Assembly: GCA_016342345.1 (NCBI GenBank)
Contig: JAEINO010000028.1
Location: forward strand, 1-45,517
DNA: 45,517 nt
DNA from: Pseudodesulfovibrio sp.
Lineage (GTDB): Bacteria; Desulfobacterota; Desulfovibrionia; Desulfovibrionales; Desulfovibrionaceae
Direction: 5' to 3'
Within the stretch, counting starts at the first letter, position 1; every line of letters starts with the position of its first letter. The position numbers and the translations under genes were made by a program. Shown here piece after piece: positions 6,604 to 15,943 of the stretch. The notes beneath the pieces are model-generated. The model ran no database searches. It saw nothing but the letters and a program-made list of their open reading frames with translations, and had not been told where the DNA came from.

Positions 6604-8445
6604 ATGACCATAATCCCTGACTTCATTGCTCCGCACTCATCACTCAAAAGCGAACAGTACGCAGCCCCAGAACTGATGAAAGCATTCATAGTTCGATCCA
6701 ACTTCATTCCGGGCGTAAGACACAGATTAGGGTGGAGAGGCGTCAAGGACTGTTTCCACGATGTGGAAGCCTGGACAGCAAAAGTAGGCAACAATCCCGG
6801 CGTGTTCGGAATAAGATGCAAGGAAGTGACAACCCGGAACGGACTACACGAAGGCCTTTTTCCCATCAGCTATTTCCCACACCCGGATGAAGACAGTGTC
6901 GAGAATTTCTCGATACAAGCCGGGATAGTAACCCAACGCGACGACTATTTCCCGTTGATTCGTGAATACCTGAAGCATCCCGAAATGCGCGAATTGTTCA
7001 CAGTCGGCTGTATCCGTCTTGCTGTACGACCAGATGCAACAGGCCTGAGTCTTTCACTCGAAGCTCCCACTTGCCTGGCAACAATTGCCAAAGACGGCGT
7101 AAGCGTCATTCATGAAGGAAAGACCGTTCAACTTGTCAAGAAACACGATCGAGATCAGGACCTTCATGCATGGGATATCGCCCTTGAATTTTTCCGTGTA
7201 ATTGCTGCATCTGCCGCATTCTGCATCCAGAAAACACCAGATTCCATGGCACGATATTCACGCAACGGAGTTGTCATCAGCTACGACTCTCAAGCAACCA
7301 CCTCTACCAAAATCAATCCCGAGCAGAAGGAATTGTATCTGGAGCTCGGTTTTGCCACACATCCCATGGTTCCGGACAGTCATGACTCAGAGAGAAAATG
7401 GCTGTCCGAACCAGAATACAATTGGAACGAAGGTACAGATATTCCTGAAGAATACGCTTCGGAGCCCTGGTGGAAAATGACACCGTCAAGTGTACTGAAC
7501 AGCTTGAACAAGAATAGCCTAGGCATCACGGTAAAACCCAGACTCATAGTGTTGAGTGGCTTTCTTGGATCAGGAAAAACCAGTTTTCTCAGAAATATGA
7601 TTGAGTATCAGGCAGCACGGAACCAATTCGTGGCAATAATTCAGAATGAAATTGGCGAAACAGGCTTGGACGCTAAACTGCTCGGGCAACACTATGCGGT
7701 CACGGAAGTTGATGAAGGATGCATCTGCTGCTCTCTTGTCGGATCGCTCAAGAATGCCGTACTTCAAATTACCGACAGCTTTCAACCGGATGAAATCGTC
7801 GTGGAAACCACCGGTCTGGCAAACCCGGCCAATCTTTTGGCTGAGATTGCCGAAATCGAGGATATTATTAGATTCGACTCGGTTACTACGATTTTTGATG
7901 CAGAAGCTGGCAGCAAATGTCTCGACGATTACGAGGTGGCACGCAATCAAACTGCTATCGCGGATGTCATTATTCTCAACAAAACTGATCTTGTTGAGAG
8001 CCAGCAAATAGAAAAATTACAAGAAAAGATTCGTAAATTCAATCCTCATGCACCAATCATTACCGCTGAACATGGCGATGTGCATCCTGGTTTGATTTAC
8101 AATCTGAACGACCCCATTGGTACGACCGACAAAACAAAACGTCCACTGCTGCTGAATGACCTTCGCAATCACTCCCATGACCACATGTCATCAGTCAGCA
8201 TACCAGTTCCAGCTGAATTCGACAGAAAGGAATTTGAAAAACAACTTGCAAACTGCCCCGAAAACATATTCCGCCTCAAGGGAGTTGTCCATTTTTCGGG
8301 CAATACAACTCCAAGTATAGTGCAATTCGTGGCAGGAAGAAGCAGCATCACTCCTGCCTCTCCAGACATGGGTGAAACTCCTCTCTTTCTTGTCGCTATC
8401 GGCAGGAACATGGATCAAATCGATGCCTGCCGTCTGTTTTGCTAA
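6604..8445 (+). CDS. CobW/COG0523 GTPase fused to a novel N-terminal domain
   Basis: A 613-residue protein. Residues from about 310 form a COG0523 metallochaperone GTPase: Walker A GFLGSGKT at 319-326, the hallmark metal-binding CICC at 373-376, a VVETTGLANP switch region, NKTD at 459-462, a His-rich loop HSHDH at 523-527, and a CobW C-terminal domain (NIFRLKGVVHF). Residues 1-310 match nothing I recognise. They contain VRSNFIPGVRHRLGWRGVKDC, several Cys and a Trp-rich linker. Usual CobW proteins are 300-400 residues, so this is a fusion. ATG 6604 is preferred over the longer frame from 6400, which would overlap the hydrolase and translate the stem-loop. It probably delivers metal to the exported MBL enzyme or a cofactor; inference. 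Confidence 0.88.
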   Translation: MTIIPDFIAPHSSLKSEQYAAPELMKAFIVRSNFIPGVRHRLGWRGVKDCFHDVEAWTAKVGNNPGVFGIRCKEVTTRNGLHEGLFPISYFPHPDEDSVENFSIQAGIVTQRDDYFPLIREYLKHPEMRELFTVGCIRLAVRPDATGLSLSLEAPTCLATIAKDGVSVIHEGKTVQLVKKHDRDQDLHAWDIALEFFRVIAASAAFCIQKTPDSMARYSRNGVVISYDSQATTSTKINPEQKELYLELGFATHPMVPDSHDSERKWLSEPEYNWNEGTDIPEEYASEPWWKMTPSSVLNSLNKNSLGITVKPRLIVLSGFLGSGKTSFLRNMIEYQAARNQFVAIIQNEIGETGLDAKLLGQHYAVTEVDEGCICCSLVGSLKNAVLQITDSFQPDEIVVETTGLANPANLLAEIAEIEDIIRFDSVTTIFDAEAGSKCLDDYEVARNQTAIADVIILNKTDLVESQQIEKLQEKIRKFNPHAPIITAEHGDVHPGLIYNLNDPIGTTDKTKRPLLLNDLRNHSHDHMSSVSIPVPAEFDRKEFEKQLANCPENIFRLKGVVHFSGNTTPSIVQFVAGRSSITPASPDMGETPLFLVAIGRNMDQIDACRLFC

Positions 8446-8506
8446 CCACGCAACAGTACAGAACTACAGGCTCTAAGCTCTGATGGAAATAACAACATTT
8501 TTAATT

Positions 8507-8551
8507 AAACCTGCGCAAAGTCAACGTGTTGCACTGGCTCTACGCAGGTTT
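8507..8551. terminator. Long stem-loop between convergent genes
   Basis: AAACCTGCG (8507-8515) pairs with CGCAGGTTT (8543-8551) over 9 bp with a 27-base loop, in the space between the plus-strand GTPase and the minus-strand chemoreceptor. The arms' terminal A/T runs give a short U-tract on either strand. A bidirectional terminator is plausible, but the loop is large. Confidence 0.45.
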
Positions 8552-8643
8552 ATCAAACTTGAAAATGAAGACCCTGGCTTTTTAAGCTCCAGACCAATAC
8601 CACTGGCTCTAAACAGTTCGACCAGAGTGCACAAATAAACCAC

Positions 8644-10542
8644 TTAAAATGACGGATCATCCGCCTCTGGCAAGACGAGCATCGGAGCTCGACTGACCGT
8701 TGGCTCCGACGCATCATAAGATCTTCCATGACCATTGGTCTGGAAGAATGACATTGTTTGCTCCAATTGCACACTCTGTCCTGACAATTCTTCACTCGTT
8801 GAAGCCATCTCTTCAGCCGCCGCAGCATTTTGCTGTATGACAGCGTCAAGCTGAGTAATGGCCTGACTGATCTGCGTAGCACCAATGTTCTGTTCATTAC
8901 TCGCTGCCGTAATCTCCTGGACAAGCTCAGCTGTCCTTTGAATATTCGGTACAAGTTTTCCCAACATTTCATTTGTTTTCTCTGCAACTCTGACAGTGGT
9001 CAACGAAAGCTCGCTAATCTCTCCAGCAGCTTCCCCACTCCGCTCTGCCAACTTGCGGACCTCGGCAGCGACAACGGCGAATCCTTTTCCGTGCTCTCCG
9101 GCACGAGCAGCTTCGATTGCAGCATTCAACGCCAACAAATTTGTTTGACGAGCAATTTCCTCAATAATGGATATTTTTTCTGCAATATCAGCCATTGCCA
9201 AAACCGCCTCACCGACAGCAGAACCACTTTCACGGGCTTCTAAAGCGGCCTGAGTCGCTATACCTTCTGTTGTTTGTGCATTTTCAGTATTCTGTTGGAT
9301 ATTACTTGCCATCTGCTCCACGGATGAAGAAACCTCCTCAATTGAAGCAGCTTGTTCAGTCGCCCCCTGAGAAAGCATCTGGGCTGAAGCTGAAAGCTCC
9401 GTGCTTCCAGAAGCCACATTGGTCGAGCCATCTCGGACTCCACAGACCACATCTGCAAGATTAAGTGCCATGTTTTTCATATTTCCATAGACACCAACGG
9501 CATGCTCATCAAAATACAAATTGAGATTACCATTTGCTATTTCTTCAGCAATGACAGCAATTTCAGCCGGATCTCTGCCTAACTGTCTATTGGTAGCCTG
9601 AATAATAAACCACGCTGTCCCTATACCTGCAATCAACGCCACAAGACTAATTCCGAGCGCCAGCAAAATAGCCCGATCATTGGCCGCCTGGAGTTCAGGA
9701 CCAAGCGCGTCCTGATCAGCCATGACAGACAATTTCACGCCTTCTATTTCTTTCGCAATTACCGGTCCCAGCTTGTCGAGTTGATTGGCAATGACATCAT
9801 TTCTCTTGTAAATAACTTCCACCAATCCTGCAAAAGCTTCAGTATAGGTTTTCTTGAGTCCCTGAATTTCTTGCAGCAGTTTACGCCGACCAGGATTTTG
9901 AAGGTTTTTGTCGAGAATCCCGAGTTCACCATTCAACCCCTCAACTTCCTTGTGAACCCTGTCCACTGATGCTTGCAAATTATCATCAAGGAACTTGACT
10001 ACATACAATCTTGCCAACAAAAGATTACGCAATGCCAGCCCGCTTCTGAAGGCTGCATCCATGTCATTATCGAGTTCGGCAGTTGTCAGGATTTCGGTCA
10101 GATTGCGCTCCATTTGAGGGCCATTAATGTTAAGGACATCATTGACAAAATGATTTCGTTCGACCCTGAACTGCTTGACTTGGGCAAAAGACTCTCCATA
10201 GGCCTTAACCCCTTCATCAGCTGCATCTACCAATTGGGCTCTGTCCGGTTTTTGTATTTCAGACTGAGCAACAGCCATGAATTCCGTCATTTTATTATAA
10301 TACTCATCAAACTGCGCAAGATCCTTATCACTCCCTGTAAGAATGTAATCTTTTACATTCATGCGAACCATCAGCATATTGGCCTGAAGACGTCCGCTGA
10401 GGTTTGTGTCTCTCGCCAGGCCCCGGTATGTGGTAAACCCCTCACTTGAATTGTCTAATGCCCAGTAGGCCGTCCCAGCAAGGACCAGTAACAGACCCAG
10501 CACAGAACCAAAACCTATTGACAATTTTGATGAAAGTTTCAT
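8644..10542 (-). CDS. Methyl-accepting chemotaxis protein
   Basis: A 632-residue chemoreceptor. The first membrane helix is about residues 7-27 ([19 protein letters not shown]). A helical periplasmic sensor of about 260 residues follows, then a second helix near 289-312, and a HAMP region with the Desulfovibrio-style [18 protein letters not shown]. The cytoplasmic signalling tip is near 459-501 ([21 protein letters not shown], then [18 protein letters not shown]). The C-terminus DDPSF is not a CheR-binding NWETF-type pentapeptide. The start at 10542 ([13 protein letters not shown]) places the signal anchor normally; a longer frame to 10596 reads through a G10 tract. No che genes are nearby. 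The ligand is unknown; a four-helix-bundle sensor is inferred. Confidence 0.92.
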   Translation of the reverse strand: MKLSSKLSIGFGSVLGLLLVLAGTAYWALDNSSEGFTTYRGLARDTNLSGRLQANMLMVRMNVKDYILTGSDKDLAQFDEYYNKMTEFMAVAQSEIQKPDRAQLVDAADEGVKAYGESFAQVKQFRVERNHFVNDVLNINGPQMERNLTEILTTAELDNDMDAAFRSGLALRNLLLARLYVVKFLDDNLQASVDRVHKEVEGLNGELGILDKNLQNPGRRKLLQEIQGLKKTYTEAFAGLVEVIYKRNDVIANQLDKLGPVIAKEIEGVKLSVMADQDALGPELQAANDRAILLALGISLVALIAGIGTAWFIIQATNRQLGRDPAEIAVIAEEIANGNLNLYFDEHAVGVYGNMKNMALNLADVVCGVRDGSTNVASGSTELSASAQMLSQGATEQAASIEEVSSSVEQMASNIQQNTENAQTTEGIATQAALEARESGSAVGEAVLAMADIAEKISIIEEIARQTNLLALNAAIEAARAGEHGKGFAVVAAEVRKLAERSGEAAGEISELSLTTVRVAEKTNEMLGKLVPNIQRTAELVQEITAASNEQNIGATQISQAITQLDAVIQQNAAAAEEMASTSEELSGQSVQLEQTMSFFQTNGHGRSYDASEPTVSRAPMLVLPEADDPSF

Positions 10543-10546
10543 TTCG

Positions 10547-10556
10547 CCCCCCCCCC
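10547..10556 (-). repeat. G10 homopolymer at the chemoreceptor ribosome binding site
   Basis: On the minus strand ten consecutive G bases precede CGAA and then the ATG at 10542. The tract occupies the Shine-Dalgarno position, and the only purine-rich pairing for 16S rRNA lies within or beside it. Such tracts slip during replication, so spacing and translation could vary between cells. Confidence 0.7.
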
Positions 10557-10842
10557 AAACAATTAACAAGTATTGTTTCCCGAATGCCCCTGGCAACCTC
10601 AGACCGGGATATCTGAGTACTTAAGCATGTGACACATACGTTTTTTGTTGTAAACAGATCTGAGGTTATAATAATACGCCCTCTTTTATTTCAGGACAAA
10701 ACCATCCACCTCAATCATTGTTGCCATCTTTATACCATTGCCTGAAAATCTTGCGACCGATCAAAACATTCAAGAAACAACGATTCTTGACACCATCTTT
10801 TCCCTTGCTGGACAGATGCAATTCAGTTAGAAACGGCACCTT
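10557..10842. other. Divergent intergenic region of the chemoreceptor gene
   Basis: No gene is visible. AACCTCAGA (10595-10603) and TCTGAGGTT (10659-10667) form a perfect 9-bp inverted repeat 55 bases apart, upstream of the chemoreceptor. This could be a long hairpin in its 5' leader or paired protein sites. I could not assign a sigma-28 or sigma-54 promoter with confidence. Confidence 0.4.
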
Positions 10843-11010
10843 ATGGACACGATAGCAATCACTTCACTCATTGTCGGCTGCGGCATTCTCCTGGTTTTCG
10901 TACTGATTTCCAAGAGCACCAACAAAACTCGTACAACCATTCGCCCCAACATCAATATCGATTTTGATATGGCCAAAGAACGGGAAGACAAGAACCGCTA
11001 CTTCAGTTAA
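10843..11010 (+). CDS. Small single-pass membrane protein
   Basis: A 55-residue frame: MDTIAITSLIVGCGILLVFV, then a basic/polar tail (KSTNKTRTTIRPNINIDFD) and a charged end, REDKNRYFS. One N-terminal helix and a cytoplasmic tail are expected. No good Shine-Dalgarno is visible, but a clean terminator follows 23 bases after the stop, supporting a real transcript end. It is too short for family recognition. Confidence 0.55.
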   Translation: MDTIAITSLIVGCGILLVFVLISKSTNKTRTTIRPNINIDFDMAKEREDKNRYFS

Positions 11011-11033
11011 GCCACCTCGACACAGCCCCTTTG

Positions 11034-11057
11034 AGCCGTATTCCATTACGGCTTTTT
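11034..11057 (+). terminator. Intrinsic terminator
   Basis: AGCCGTA (11034-11040), a 6-base loop, TACGGCT (11047-11053), then a run of Ts. It follows the small membrane protein gene and isolates the export operon downstream. Confidence 0.75.
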
Positions 11058-11096
11058 CCTTTACATCATTGTCTTTTCGCTAAAGCTGACGTATTT

Positions 11097-11116
11097 ATTG
11101 TTTAAATATAAACAAT
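11097..11116. promoter_or_regulatory. Operator-like palindrome before the export operon
   Basis: ATTGTTTA-AATA-TAAACAAT is a perfect 8-bp inverted repeat with a 4-base spacer, ending 8 bases before the ATG at 11125 and abutting the AAGG ribosome binding site. TetR- or MarR-type repressors of drug exporters commonly bind such sites, but no such regulator is encoded in the window. Confidence 0.6.
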
Positions 11117-11124
11117 GAAGGCCT

Positions 11125-12093
11125 ATGAGCTCGATCACACGTCTAGTTTTTGGATTTATTATGGTCCTGTCTCTGACAGGCTGCTCTGATAATCCGACAA
11201 ACGTCTTCCAGGGTTACGTGGAAGGCGAATATATTCATGTGGCATCGCCCATTAGCGGAACACTTGACACTCTTTCCGTTATCCGCGGGCAAAAGATCAC
11301 GGCAGACTCACCACTTTTCGCCTTGGACCACGATTTTGAACAGGCTGCTGTGAATGAAGCTCGCCATGGTCTCCAACAAGCTCAAGATAATCTCGCCAAT
11401 CTCGAAAAAGGCCAACGACCTTCGGAAATTGCATCCGTCCAGGCCCGTCTCGAACAGGCCATTGCCGGATCTGTCCTGGCTAAAATTGAATATAAACGAA
11501 GAGTACGACTGATTGCCGAGAAAACCATTTCTCAGGAAGAACTGGACCGCACCAAAAGCGATTACGACCAGAAATCACAATATGTCAGAGAGATACAATC
11601 AGAATTGACAACGGCCAAGCTAGGAGCACGTAGTGACGAAGTCCGCGCAGCAACGGCTGAGACATTGCAGGCACAGGCCAAACTCGATCAGGCACTATGG
11701 AATTTCAATCAAAAAACCCTGAAGGCCCCTTCACCCGGTTTGATTTTCGATACACTCTATCGTGTCGGTGAATGGGTCTCTGCTGGACAGCCTGTCGTTT
11801 CACTCTTGCCTCCTGAAAACGTGGAAATCCGTTTTTTCATTCCAGAAACACTCATTGGCACACTAGAAAATGGTCAAGAAGTCATTGTAACCTATGACGG
11901 CACGGACAAGCCCGTTCCCACAAAAATCTACTATATTTCTCCTTCTGCAGAATACACTCCCCCTGTCATCTATTCCAGCGAGAGCAGAGCCAAGCTGGTT
12001 TTCATGATCAAGGCCCGACCAAGCCTTGAGGATGCTGTCAGACTCCATCCCGGACAACCTGTGGATGTAACAATTCCTTCTCTCGCACCTTAG
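11125..12093 (+). CDS. HlyD-family periplasmic adaptor, lipoprotein-like
   Basis: A 322-residue membrane fusion protein for an ABC exporter. The N-terminus has a lipobox, VLSLTGCSDNP, so Cys19 is probably lipidated. The biotinyl-lipoyl-like halves (YIHVASPISGTLDTLSVIRGQKI and LKAPSPGLIFDTLYRVGEWVSAGQPV) flank a long coiled coil of about 110 residues (VNEARHGLQQAQDNLANLEKGQRPSEI...). A beta-barrel domain follows. Its pattern matches YhiI/YbhG adaptors. AAGG precedes the ATG. The ATPase gene follows after 17 bases. It should link the inner membrane transporter to an outer membrane TolC-type channel, which is not in this window. Confidence 0.9.
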   Translation: MSSITRLVFGFIMVLSLTGCSDNPTNVFQGYVEGEYIHVASPISGTLDTLSVIRGQKITADSPLFALDHDFEQAAVNEARHGLQQAQDNLANLEKGQRPSEIASVQARLEQAIAGSVLAKIEYKRRVRLIAEKTISQEELDRTKSDYDQKSQYVREIQSELTTAKLGARSDEVRAATAETLQAQAKLDQALWNFNQKTLKAPSPGLIFDTLYRVGEWVSAGQPVVSLLPPENVEIRFFIPETLIGTLENGQEVIVTYDGTDKPVPTKIYYISPSAEYTPPVIYSSESRAKLVFMIKARPSLEDAVRLHPGQPVDVTIPSLAP

Positions 12094-12110
12094 AACCGGA
12101 AGATATTATC

Positions 12111-13046
12111 ATGTCTGCCGAAACCGTTATCGATGTTCAGGGACTGACCAAATCCTTTGACGGTAAGACCGTGGTCAATCAACTGGACATGACAATTCGC
12201 CAAGGAGAGATCTTCGGATTTCTTGGTCCTAACGGCTCTGGCAAAACCACATCGATCCGCATGCTGTGCGGACTTCTCAAGCCAGACTCAGGTTCCGGCA
12301 CCTGTCTCGGATTTGACGTGATAAACCAGTCGGACAAAATCAAACCCCATGTGGGGTACATGACACAGAAATTCAGCCTGTATGATGACCTGACCATCAG
12401 GGAAAATCTCGATTTCACCGCCAAAGTTTTCGGACTGGATAATCCAACAAAAAAAGTCGATGAATGCATCGATCGCATGGGGCTTGGATCATTTAAAAAG
12501 CACTTGGCTGGCAATCTTTCCGGCGGATGGAAGCAACGACTCTCCCTTGGAGTCAGCACCCTGCACTCTCCCAAGCTTCTTCTTCTGGACGAACCAACAG
12601 CCGGAGTTGACCCTGGAGCACGCCGCGATTTCTGGGATCAGGTTCACGCCCTTGCCTCTCAGGGAATAACGGCACTCATCAGCACCCATTACATGGATGA
12701 AGCCGAACGCTGCCACAAATTGGCGTACATTGCATATGGAAACCTTCTTGCTTCAGGCTCGGTTGAAGACATGATTCGTGACTCAAACCTGACCACGTGG
12801 AATGTACTGCTCAAAAACAACAATTCCACTCTACAAGAACTGTCCGAACAGCTCAAACCACTTCCCGGAATCGATCAGGTGGTCGCCTTCGGAAACACAC
12901 TGCACGTCAGTGGACGGGACCCGGAATTATTGGCCCACAGCATATCTCAATACGACACCGATCCCTATAAATGGACGAAAATAAACACGAGCCTGGAAGA
13001 AGTTTTCATCGACCTCATGCAACAAAGCAAGGATGGTCTGGGATGA
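12111..13046 (+). CDS. ABC transporter ATP-binding protein
   Basis: A 311-residue single nucleotide-binding domain of the ABC-2/CcmA-DrrA type. Walker A is GPNGSGKTT, the signature is LSGGWKQRL, Walker B is LLLLDEPTAGVDPGARR, and the switch histidine lies in STHYMDEAERC. The C-terminal extension, about residues 225-311, is the regulatory tail usual for these exporters. The YbhF/RbbA homologues that work with HlyD adaptors often carry two such domains; here there is one, so the ATPase probably dimerises. The stop overlaps the permease start by 4 bases (ATGA). Confidence 0.93.
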   Translation: MSAETVIDVQGLTKSFDGKTVVNQLDMTIRQGEIFGFLGPNGSGKTTSIRMLCGLLKPDSGSGTCLGFDVINQSDKIKPHVGYMTQKFSLYDDLTIRENLDFTAKVFGLDNPTKKVDECIDRMGLGSFKKHLAGNLSGGWKQRLSLGVSTLHSPKLLLLDEPTAGVDPGARRDFWDQVHALASQGITALISTHYMDEAERCHKLAYIAYGNLLASGSVEDMIRDSNLTTWNVLLKNNNSTLQELSEQLKPLPGIDQVVAFGNTLHVSGRDPELLAHSISQYDTDPYKWTKINTSLEEVFIDLMQQSKDGLG

Positions 13047-14176
13047 GTCTTTTCTCAGCCAAACGCTTCATGGCAATGGTAAGCAAGGAATTCGTGCAAA
13101 TGCGCCGGGACCGGCTAACCTTTGCCATGATGATTGGCATTCCACTCATTCAGCTCATTCTGTTCGGTTATGCCATCAACTCAGACCCTCGGCACTTGCC
13201 CACAGCCATTCTATCGGCGGACAATTCTCCGTTCTCCCGTTCCATTGTCGCCGGGATGCAAACCAGCACTTTTTTCAAAATATCCCAGCATCCAAAAACC
13301 AGAGCCGAAGCTGTCCGTCTTGTCCGGGAGGGAACTGTCCAGTTCGTACTGACAATCCCTGAGTCCTTTGGCCGCGACCTGCTCAGAGGAGATCGCCCCA
13401 TCCTTCTGCTCGAAGCGGACGCCACCGATCCCATGGCAACCGGAAAAGCAGCCAGTTCGTTCCCTGAAATTGTGCGTCTTGCCTTGAAAAAGGAACTCAA
13501 AGGCCCCAACGCCCATCTCAATCAGAGCATATCGTCAGTGGATATAAGAATTCACAACGACTACAATCCGGAAGCCGAAACACAATACAATATCGTCCCC
13601 GGACTCATGGGGGTCATACTGACTTTGACACTGGTCATGATCACATCTCTTGCCATCACACGAGAATTGGAACGCGGCACCATGGAGCACCTGCTTTCAA
13701 CGCCCATCCGTCCCCTTGAAGTCATGCTTGGAAAAATAGTCCCATATATCCTGATCGGCTACATTCAGATGATACTGATAACCGTAGCGGCACGTTTTTT
13801 ATTCAACGTCCCCATGCACGGTAGCGTCACATTGGCCTTCAGCCTGTCTCTCATTTTCATCGGCGCCAACCTGTCCGTTGGAGTTACTATATCCACTGTT
13901 GCCCGAAACCAGCTCCAGGCTGTCCAAATGTCCATATTCTTTTTCCTGCCATCACTTCTACTGTCAGGGTTCATGTTCCCATTCAGAGGTATGCCCGTAT
14001 GGGCACAAACCATAGGCTCAATTCTGCCGCTAACCCATTACCTGCGACTTATCCGCGGCATTCTTCTCAAAGGAAACAATTTTGGGGATTCCATTCATCA
14101 CGTCTGGCCCATGCTCCTTTTCTGGCTCTTCATTATAGCCGTGGGTCTCAAACGATATCGCCGCACTCTTGACTAG
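13043..14176 (+). CDS. ABC-2 type permease
   Basis: A 377-residue permease of the YhhJ/YbhS type. The first helix is near residue 30 (FAMMIGIPLIQLILFGYAIN) and is followed by a large extracytoplasmic domain of about 150 residues. Five C-terminal helices include GLMGVILTLTLVMITSLAITRELERGTMEHLLSTPI, the standard ABC-2 core motif. The start at 13043 overlaps the ATPase stop. Only one permease is encoded, whereas YbhFSR-type systems have two, so a homodimer is expected. The substrate is unknown; drug or lipid export is typical for the family. Confidence 0.92.
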   Translation: MSLFSAKRFMAMVSKEFVQMRRDRLTFAMMIGIPLIQLILFGYAINSDPRHLPTAILSADNSPFSRSIVAGMQTSTFFKISQHPKTRAEAVRLVREGTVQFVLTIPESFGRDLLRGDRPILLLEADATDPMATGKAASSFPEIVRLALKKELKGPNAHLNQSISSVDIRIHNDYNPEAETQYNIVPGLMGVILTLTLVMITSLAITRELERGTMEHLLSTPIRPLEVMLGKIVPYILIGYIQMILITVAARFLFNVPMHGSVTLAFSLSLIFIGANLSVGVTISTVARNQLQAVQMSIFFFLPSLLLSGFMFPFRGMPVWAQTIGSILPLTHYLRLIRGILLKGNNFGDSIHHVWPMLLFWLFIIAVGLKRYRRTLD

Positions 14177-14254
14177 CAACAAACCTGTTTACTTTGATTT
14201 TCCCCACAACTAGTGTGACGTTCTTCAAATGAATCAAGGAGCATTTTTCAGACC

Positions 14255-15913
14255 ATGATCCTGACTCTTATCGCCGGATTATTCGGAGGACTGGGCCTCT
14301 TCCTGCTTGGCATGCGCCTGATGACTACAGGATTGCGCAATGCTGCGGGCAATGCTCTGCGCAACATTCTGGGCAAATGGACAAAAACGACACTCCGAGG
14401 TCTTGCTTCCGGGTTCATGGTCACAGCACTGGTCCAGTCTTCCAGTGCAATAACTGTTGCTGTCATCGGGTTCGTCAACGCAGGTCTCATGACCATGGGC
14501 CAATCAATCAGCGTCATATTCGGCAGCAACATAGGCACCACTGTCACAAGCTGGATCGTCGCCGCCGTCGGAATCAGTGTGCAGGTCAAGGCTCTGGCGT
14601 TACCGCTCATCGGCATTGGCGCATTGCTCCGCCTGACAGGCACTAACACCCGCCGCAAGTATGTCGGGGATGCCCTGACAGGCTTCGGGATATTCTTTCT
14701 CGGTATCGAAATATTGCAATCAACATTTCAGAATCTCGGTACAATTGTCGATCTCGGCGCATTCAACATCGGAGGCATTAGCGGCATCATCCTGTTTGTG
14801 GCTGTGGGTGCCATCCTCACATTACTCATGCAAAGTTCCAGCGCAGCCATGGCACTGATTCTCACGGCAGCCATGTCTGGTATCGTCACTCTTGAAAGCG
14901 CAGCGGCCGCGACCATTGGAACAAACATCGGCACAACGTCCACCGCCTTGTTCTCTGTCATTGGCGCAACCTATAATGCCAAGAAAGTGGCAGCAGCCCA
15001 CATAATATTCAATCTTGCCACTGGCCTGATTGCAATCCTGACCATACCGCTCCTTCTCAAGGCAGTGGACACCGTAGCAACACTAACTGGCGACCATGAC
15101 ATCGCGACAGCCCTTGCCCTGTTCCATACCATATTCAATCTCCTTGGAGTCCTGCTATTCCTTCCTTTCATATCCAGACTTGCCTCATTTCTGGACAGAC
15201 ATATTGGCAGGGAATTAACAGAACGGGGAAAACCCCAATATCTCGATGACAACATCCTGAACGCCCCATCCCTTGCCACTGATGCTCTGTTCATGGAGCT
15301 GGGAAGATTAGGTGAAATGACCCGCGAAATGGGACAAAAAGCACTGATAGCCAAATTCAGAGACAAGGGTTTCATCAAGGATAAAACAGCAATAGACACA
15401 CTTATCACGGCTATCAATCAATACTGCGTCAAAATCCAACATGTTGATCTGCCAGAACAAATTGCGTCAAGGCTCTCAGCGTCACTGAGAGTCATCCAGT
15501 ATTTTCGCAGAACAGTAAATATCATGACGGAAGCATCTCAGAATTATGCCCTGCTGGACCACCACCTTCCAGGATCGGCATCATCAACTGCCAGGACTTT
15601 TCGCCGTAAGATTCGACACATTCTTAACGTGGCTCACACGCCATGCTCTCCGGAATTCACCGACCTAAAAAAAGATATGCATGAACTTGATGTCCAATAC
15701 CATGAACTCAAGGAAGACCTACTGCGAATTGGAGCTCAAGGCCGCCTCGACCTAAGCCACATGGTTTCTCTGCTCGACTACTACTCGGACTTGCACCTGA
15801 TGTGCGAACAGGGAGTCAAGGGGACAACTTGCTGGGCAATGCTCCGCGATACAGCCCTTACCTGCGCAACCGCAGACGCCGAAAACAAATACGCCTGGAA
15901 ACTACAAGAATAA
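14255..15913 (+). CDS. Na/Pi cotransporter-family protein with PhoU-like tail
   Basis: A 552-residue protein. The N-terminal about 320 residues are membrane helices with two inverted-repeat signatures, ALVQSSSAITV and LLMQSSSAAMALI, each followed by a GTNIGTT-type motif (FGSNIGTTVTSW, GTNIGTTSTAL). These define the PF02690 Na/phosphate symporter family (NptA, YjbB). The C-terminal about 220 residues are helical and PhoU-like. Transport of phosphate out of or into the cell is the family role; E. coli YjbB exports phosphate. AAGGAG lies about 13 bases upstream of the ATG, a longer spacing than usual. Confidence 0.9.
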   Translation: MILTLIAGLFGGLGLFLLGMRLMTTGLRNAAGNALRNILGKWTKTTLRGLASGFMVTALVQSSSAITVAVIGFVNAGLMTMGQSISVIFGSNIGTTVTSWIVAAVGISVQVKALALPLIGIGALLRLTGTNTRRKYVGDALTGFGIFFLGIEILQSTFQNLGTIVDLGAFNIGGISGIILFVAVGAILTLLMQSSSAAMALILTAAMSGIVTLESAAAATIGTNIGTTSTALFSVIGATYNAKKVAAAHIIFNLATGLIAILTIPLLLKAVDTVATLTGDHDIATALALFHTIFNLLGVLLFLPFISRLASFLDRHIGRELTERGKPQYLDDNILNAPSLATDALFMELGRLGEMTREMGQKALIAKFRDKGFIKDKTAIDTLITAINQYCVKIQHVDLPEQIASRLSASLRVIQYFRRTVNIMTEASQNYALLDHHLPGSASSTARTFRRKIRHILNVAHTPCSPEFTDLKKDMHELDVQYHELKEDLLRIGAQGRLDLSHMVSLLDYYSDLHLMCEQGVKGTTCWAMLRDTALTCATADAENKYAWKLQE

Positions 15914-15943
15914 CCTGATATTCCTGCCACAGGAGACTATCAA

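Noticed and set aside
8470-8620. Repeated CTGGCTCTA words as a repeat family
   Set aside because: Only a few short imperfect copies with irregular spacing; not a supported repeat or CRISPR.
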